Of a stretch of DNA of 64,000 bases, positions 63,301 through 64,000 are shown piece after piece. The translations under genes and the position numbers were made by a program. The notes below the pieces were generated by a model. It did no database searches and had not been told where the DNA came from. It saw only the letters and a list, made by a program, of their open reading frames with translations. Every line of letters begins with the position of its first letter. The stretch's first letter is position 1. Source of the stretch: Asticcacaulis sp. EMRT-3 (GTDB lineage Bacteria; Pseudomonadota; Alphaproteobacteria; Caulobacterales; Caulobacteraceae); NCBI RefSeq assembly GCF_030027245.1, contig NZ_JASERT010000001.1:2100501-2164500 (forward strand), read 5' to 3'.

Positions 63301-63774
63301 CTGTCTCGCCAAACCGCGCCGAGTGCGCCCTCCGCCTCCCCAGCCCCCGCCGTAGCCCTTACGGACGCCGACTCCCAAGGTCAGGATCTGGCTGAGGACG
63401 CCGCCTCCGGTGACGAATCCGAAGGCCTTTTGCCGCTTGAAAGCCTGATCGTCGAACGTCTTGACGACGACAAGGCGCAGGACATTGTCTGCATCGATCT
63501 GAAGGGCAAGTCCTCGGTGGCCGACACGCTGATCATCGCCTCAGGCCGTTCGCATCGCCACGTCGGCGCCCTGGCCGACCATGTGCTGCGCGCCCTGAAG
63601 GATTCCGGTTTCGGCAAGGCCAAGGTCGAAGGCCTGCCCACCTGCGACTGGGTGCTGATCGACGCCGGTGACGTGGTCGTGCATATCTTCCGCCCCGAAG
63701 TGCGCAGCTTCTACAATATCGAGAAGATCTGGTCGCTGGCGGCAGAAGGTGTGGGCCACACGATCGAAGCCTGA
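63301..63774 (+). CDS. rsfS: Ribosomal silencing factor RsfS, possible CTG start
   Basis: The Oligomerization (iojap) domain is clear: IVERLDDDKAQDIVCIDLKG, RHVGALADHV, CDWVLIDAGDVVVHIFRPEV, FYNIEKIW. RsfS binds L14 and blocks subunit joining. The first standard start is TTG 63430 (114 residues). However, an in-frame CTG at 63301 has AAAGGA nine bases upstream and would add an Ala/Pro/Asp-rich N-terminal extension of 43 residues. No ATG or GTG lies between. I annotate the longer form with low certainty about the start. Confidence 0.88.
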   Translation: MSRQTAPSAPSASPAPAVALTDADSQGQDLAEDAASGDESEGLLPLESLIVERLDDDKAQDIVCIDLKGKSSVADTLIIASGRSHRHVGALADHVLRALKDSGFGKAKVEGLPTCDWVLIDAGDVVVHIFRPEVRSFYNIEKIWSLAAEGVGHTIEA

Positions 63775-64000
63775 TGAAGCTGACCCTGTGCGCCGTTGGC
63801 AAGCTGGGCGCGACGGTCGAAAACAATCTCGCCCGTGACTATCTGAACCGCGCCGGGCAAACCGGGCGCGGCTTAGGTGTGTCCGGCGTCGAGCTGATCG
63901 AGGTCGATAACCGCAAGGCGGCCAGGGCCCAGACCTCGGCCCTGTTGAAAGCGCAGGAGGCCGAGGCGATCCGCGAAGCTTTAGGCGACCCCGGCATTCT
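63774..64000 (+). CDS. rlmH: 23S rRNA pseudouridine-1915 methyltransferase RlmH (partial)
   Basis: ATG 63774 overlaps the rsfS TGA by one base. The visible part, MKLTLCAVGKLGATVENNLA then YLNRAGQTGRGLGVSGVELI and EVDNRK, matches the SPOUT-class RlmH N-terminus. The C-terminal knot lies beyond the window. rsfS-rlmH is a standard pair. Confidence 0.93.
   Translation, partial: MKLTLCAVGKLGATVENNLARDYLNRAGQTGRGLGVSGVELIEVDNRKAARAQTSALLKAQEAEAIREALGDPGI

Overview
The window is GC-rich, gene-dense alphaproteobacterial chromosome. The closest fit is Caulobacteraceae and probably Asticcacaulis: the xylose genes closely match my memory of the Caulobacter crescentus xylX/B/C/D set, rpsP and rplU carry long Ala/Glu- or Ala/Lys-rich tails, and DnaG has the cysteine-free N-terminus common in alphaproteobacteria. 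No rRNA, tRNA or CRISPR array was seen. Genus-level placement is inference.

Layout. 1-3.5 kb: minus-strand housekeeping block corC (cut by the window edge), ybeY, phoH, miaB. 3.6-4.8 kb: a scar with a decayed IS1182-type transposase, a MITE-like repeat inside it, and a gene-free stretch with several LacI-type operator palindromes. This scar replaces the trmD-rplS genes usually found after rimM. 4.8-7.5 kb: rimM, rpsP, ffh, with a candidate small RNA upstream of ffh. 7.7-15 kb: a glycosyltransferase, an alanine-type aminotransferase, a chemoreceptor with an N-terminal frameshift, small unknowns and SURF1. 15-22.6 kb: a GH5 mannanase-like lipoprotein, dnaG, rpoD, a GNAT protein and a TauE/SafE permease.

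22.7-40.3 kb is a plant-polysaccharide and pentose island: an acetylesterase / GH29 fucosidase / lipoprotein operon, a second paralogous lipoprotein, a LacI regulator, xylX-xylB-xylC-xylD without xylA, a xylose-type MFS transporter, an aldose epimerase, an aldo/keto reductase and a large GH3-PA14 enzyme. Two copies of a 14-bp LacI-type operator (TGGTAGCGYTAACA) precede xylX and the transporter gene. Together the genes would deacetylate and trim hemicellulose, import xylose and oxidise it by the Weimberg route.

40.3-50.3 kb is a nitrate-assimilation island on the minus strand: porin-narK, then nirB-nirD-nasA-cobA-mobA. It supplies uptake, both reductases, the siroheme-committing methyltransferase and the molybdopterin nucleotidyltransferase. 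Both transcription units start with a leader that reads as a NasT/ANTAR antitermination switch: two hairpins with six-base A1/G4 loops, the second overlapping an intrinsic terminator.

50.8-58.9 kb: purH, a glycine-zipper protein, a MarR / isochorismatase / MFS operon, mtgA, a WD40 protein and a CobW-type metal GTPase. 59.2-64 kb: the conserved plus-strand block rplU-rpmA-GNAT-obgE-nadD-rsfS-rlmH (cut by the edge).

A recurring theme is a set of about 100-115 bp repeats with TAGAGC...GCTCTA ends, in three sequence families sharing one bipartite fold. One copy interrupts the transposase and leaves a TA duplication. Others supply the stop codons of neighbouring genes.
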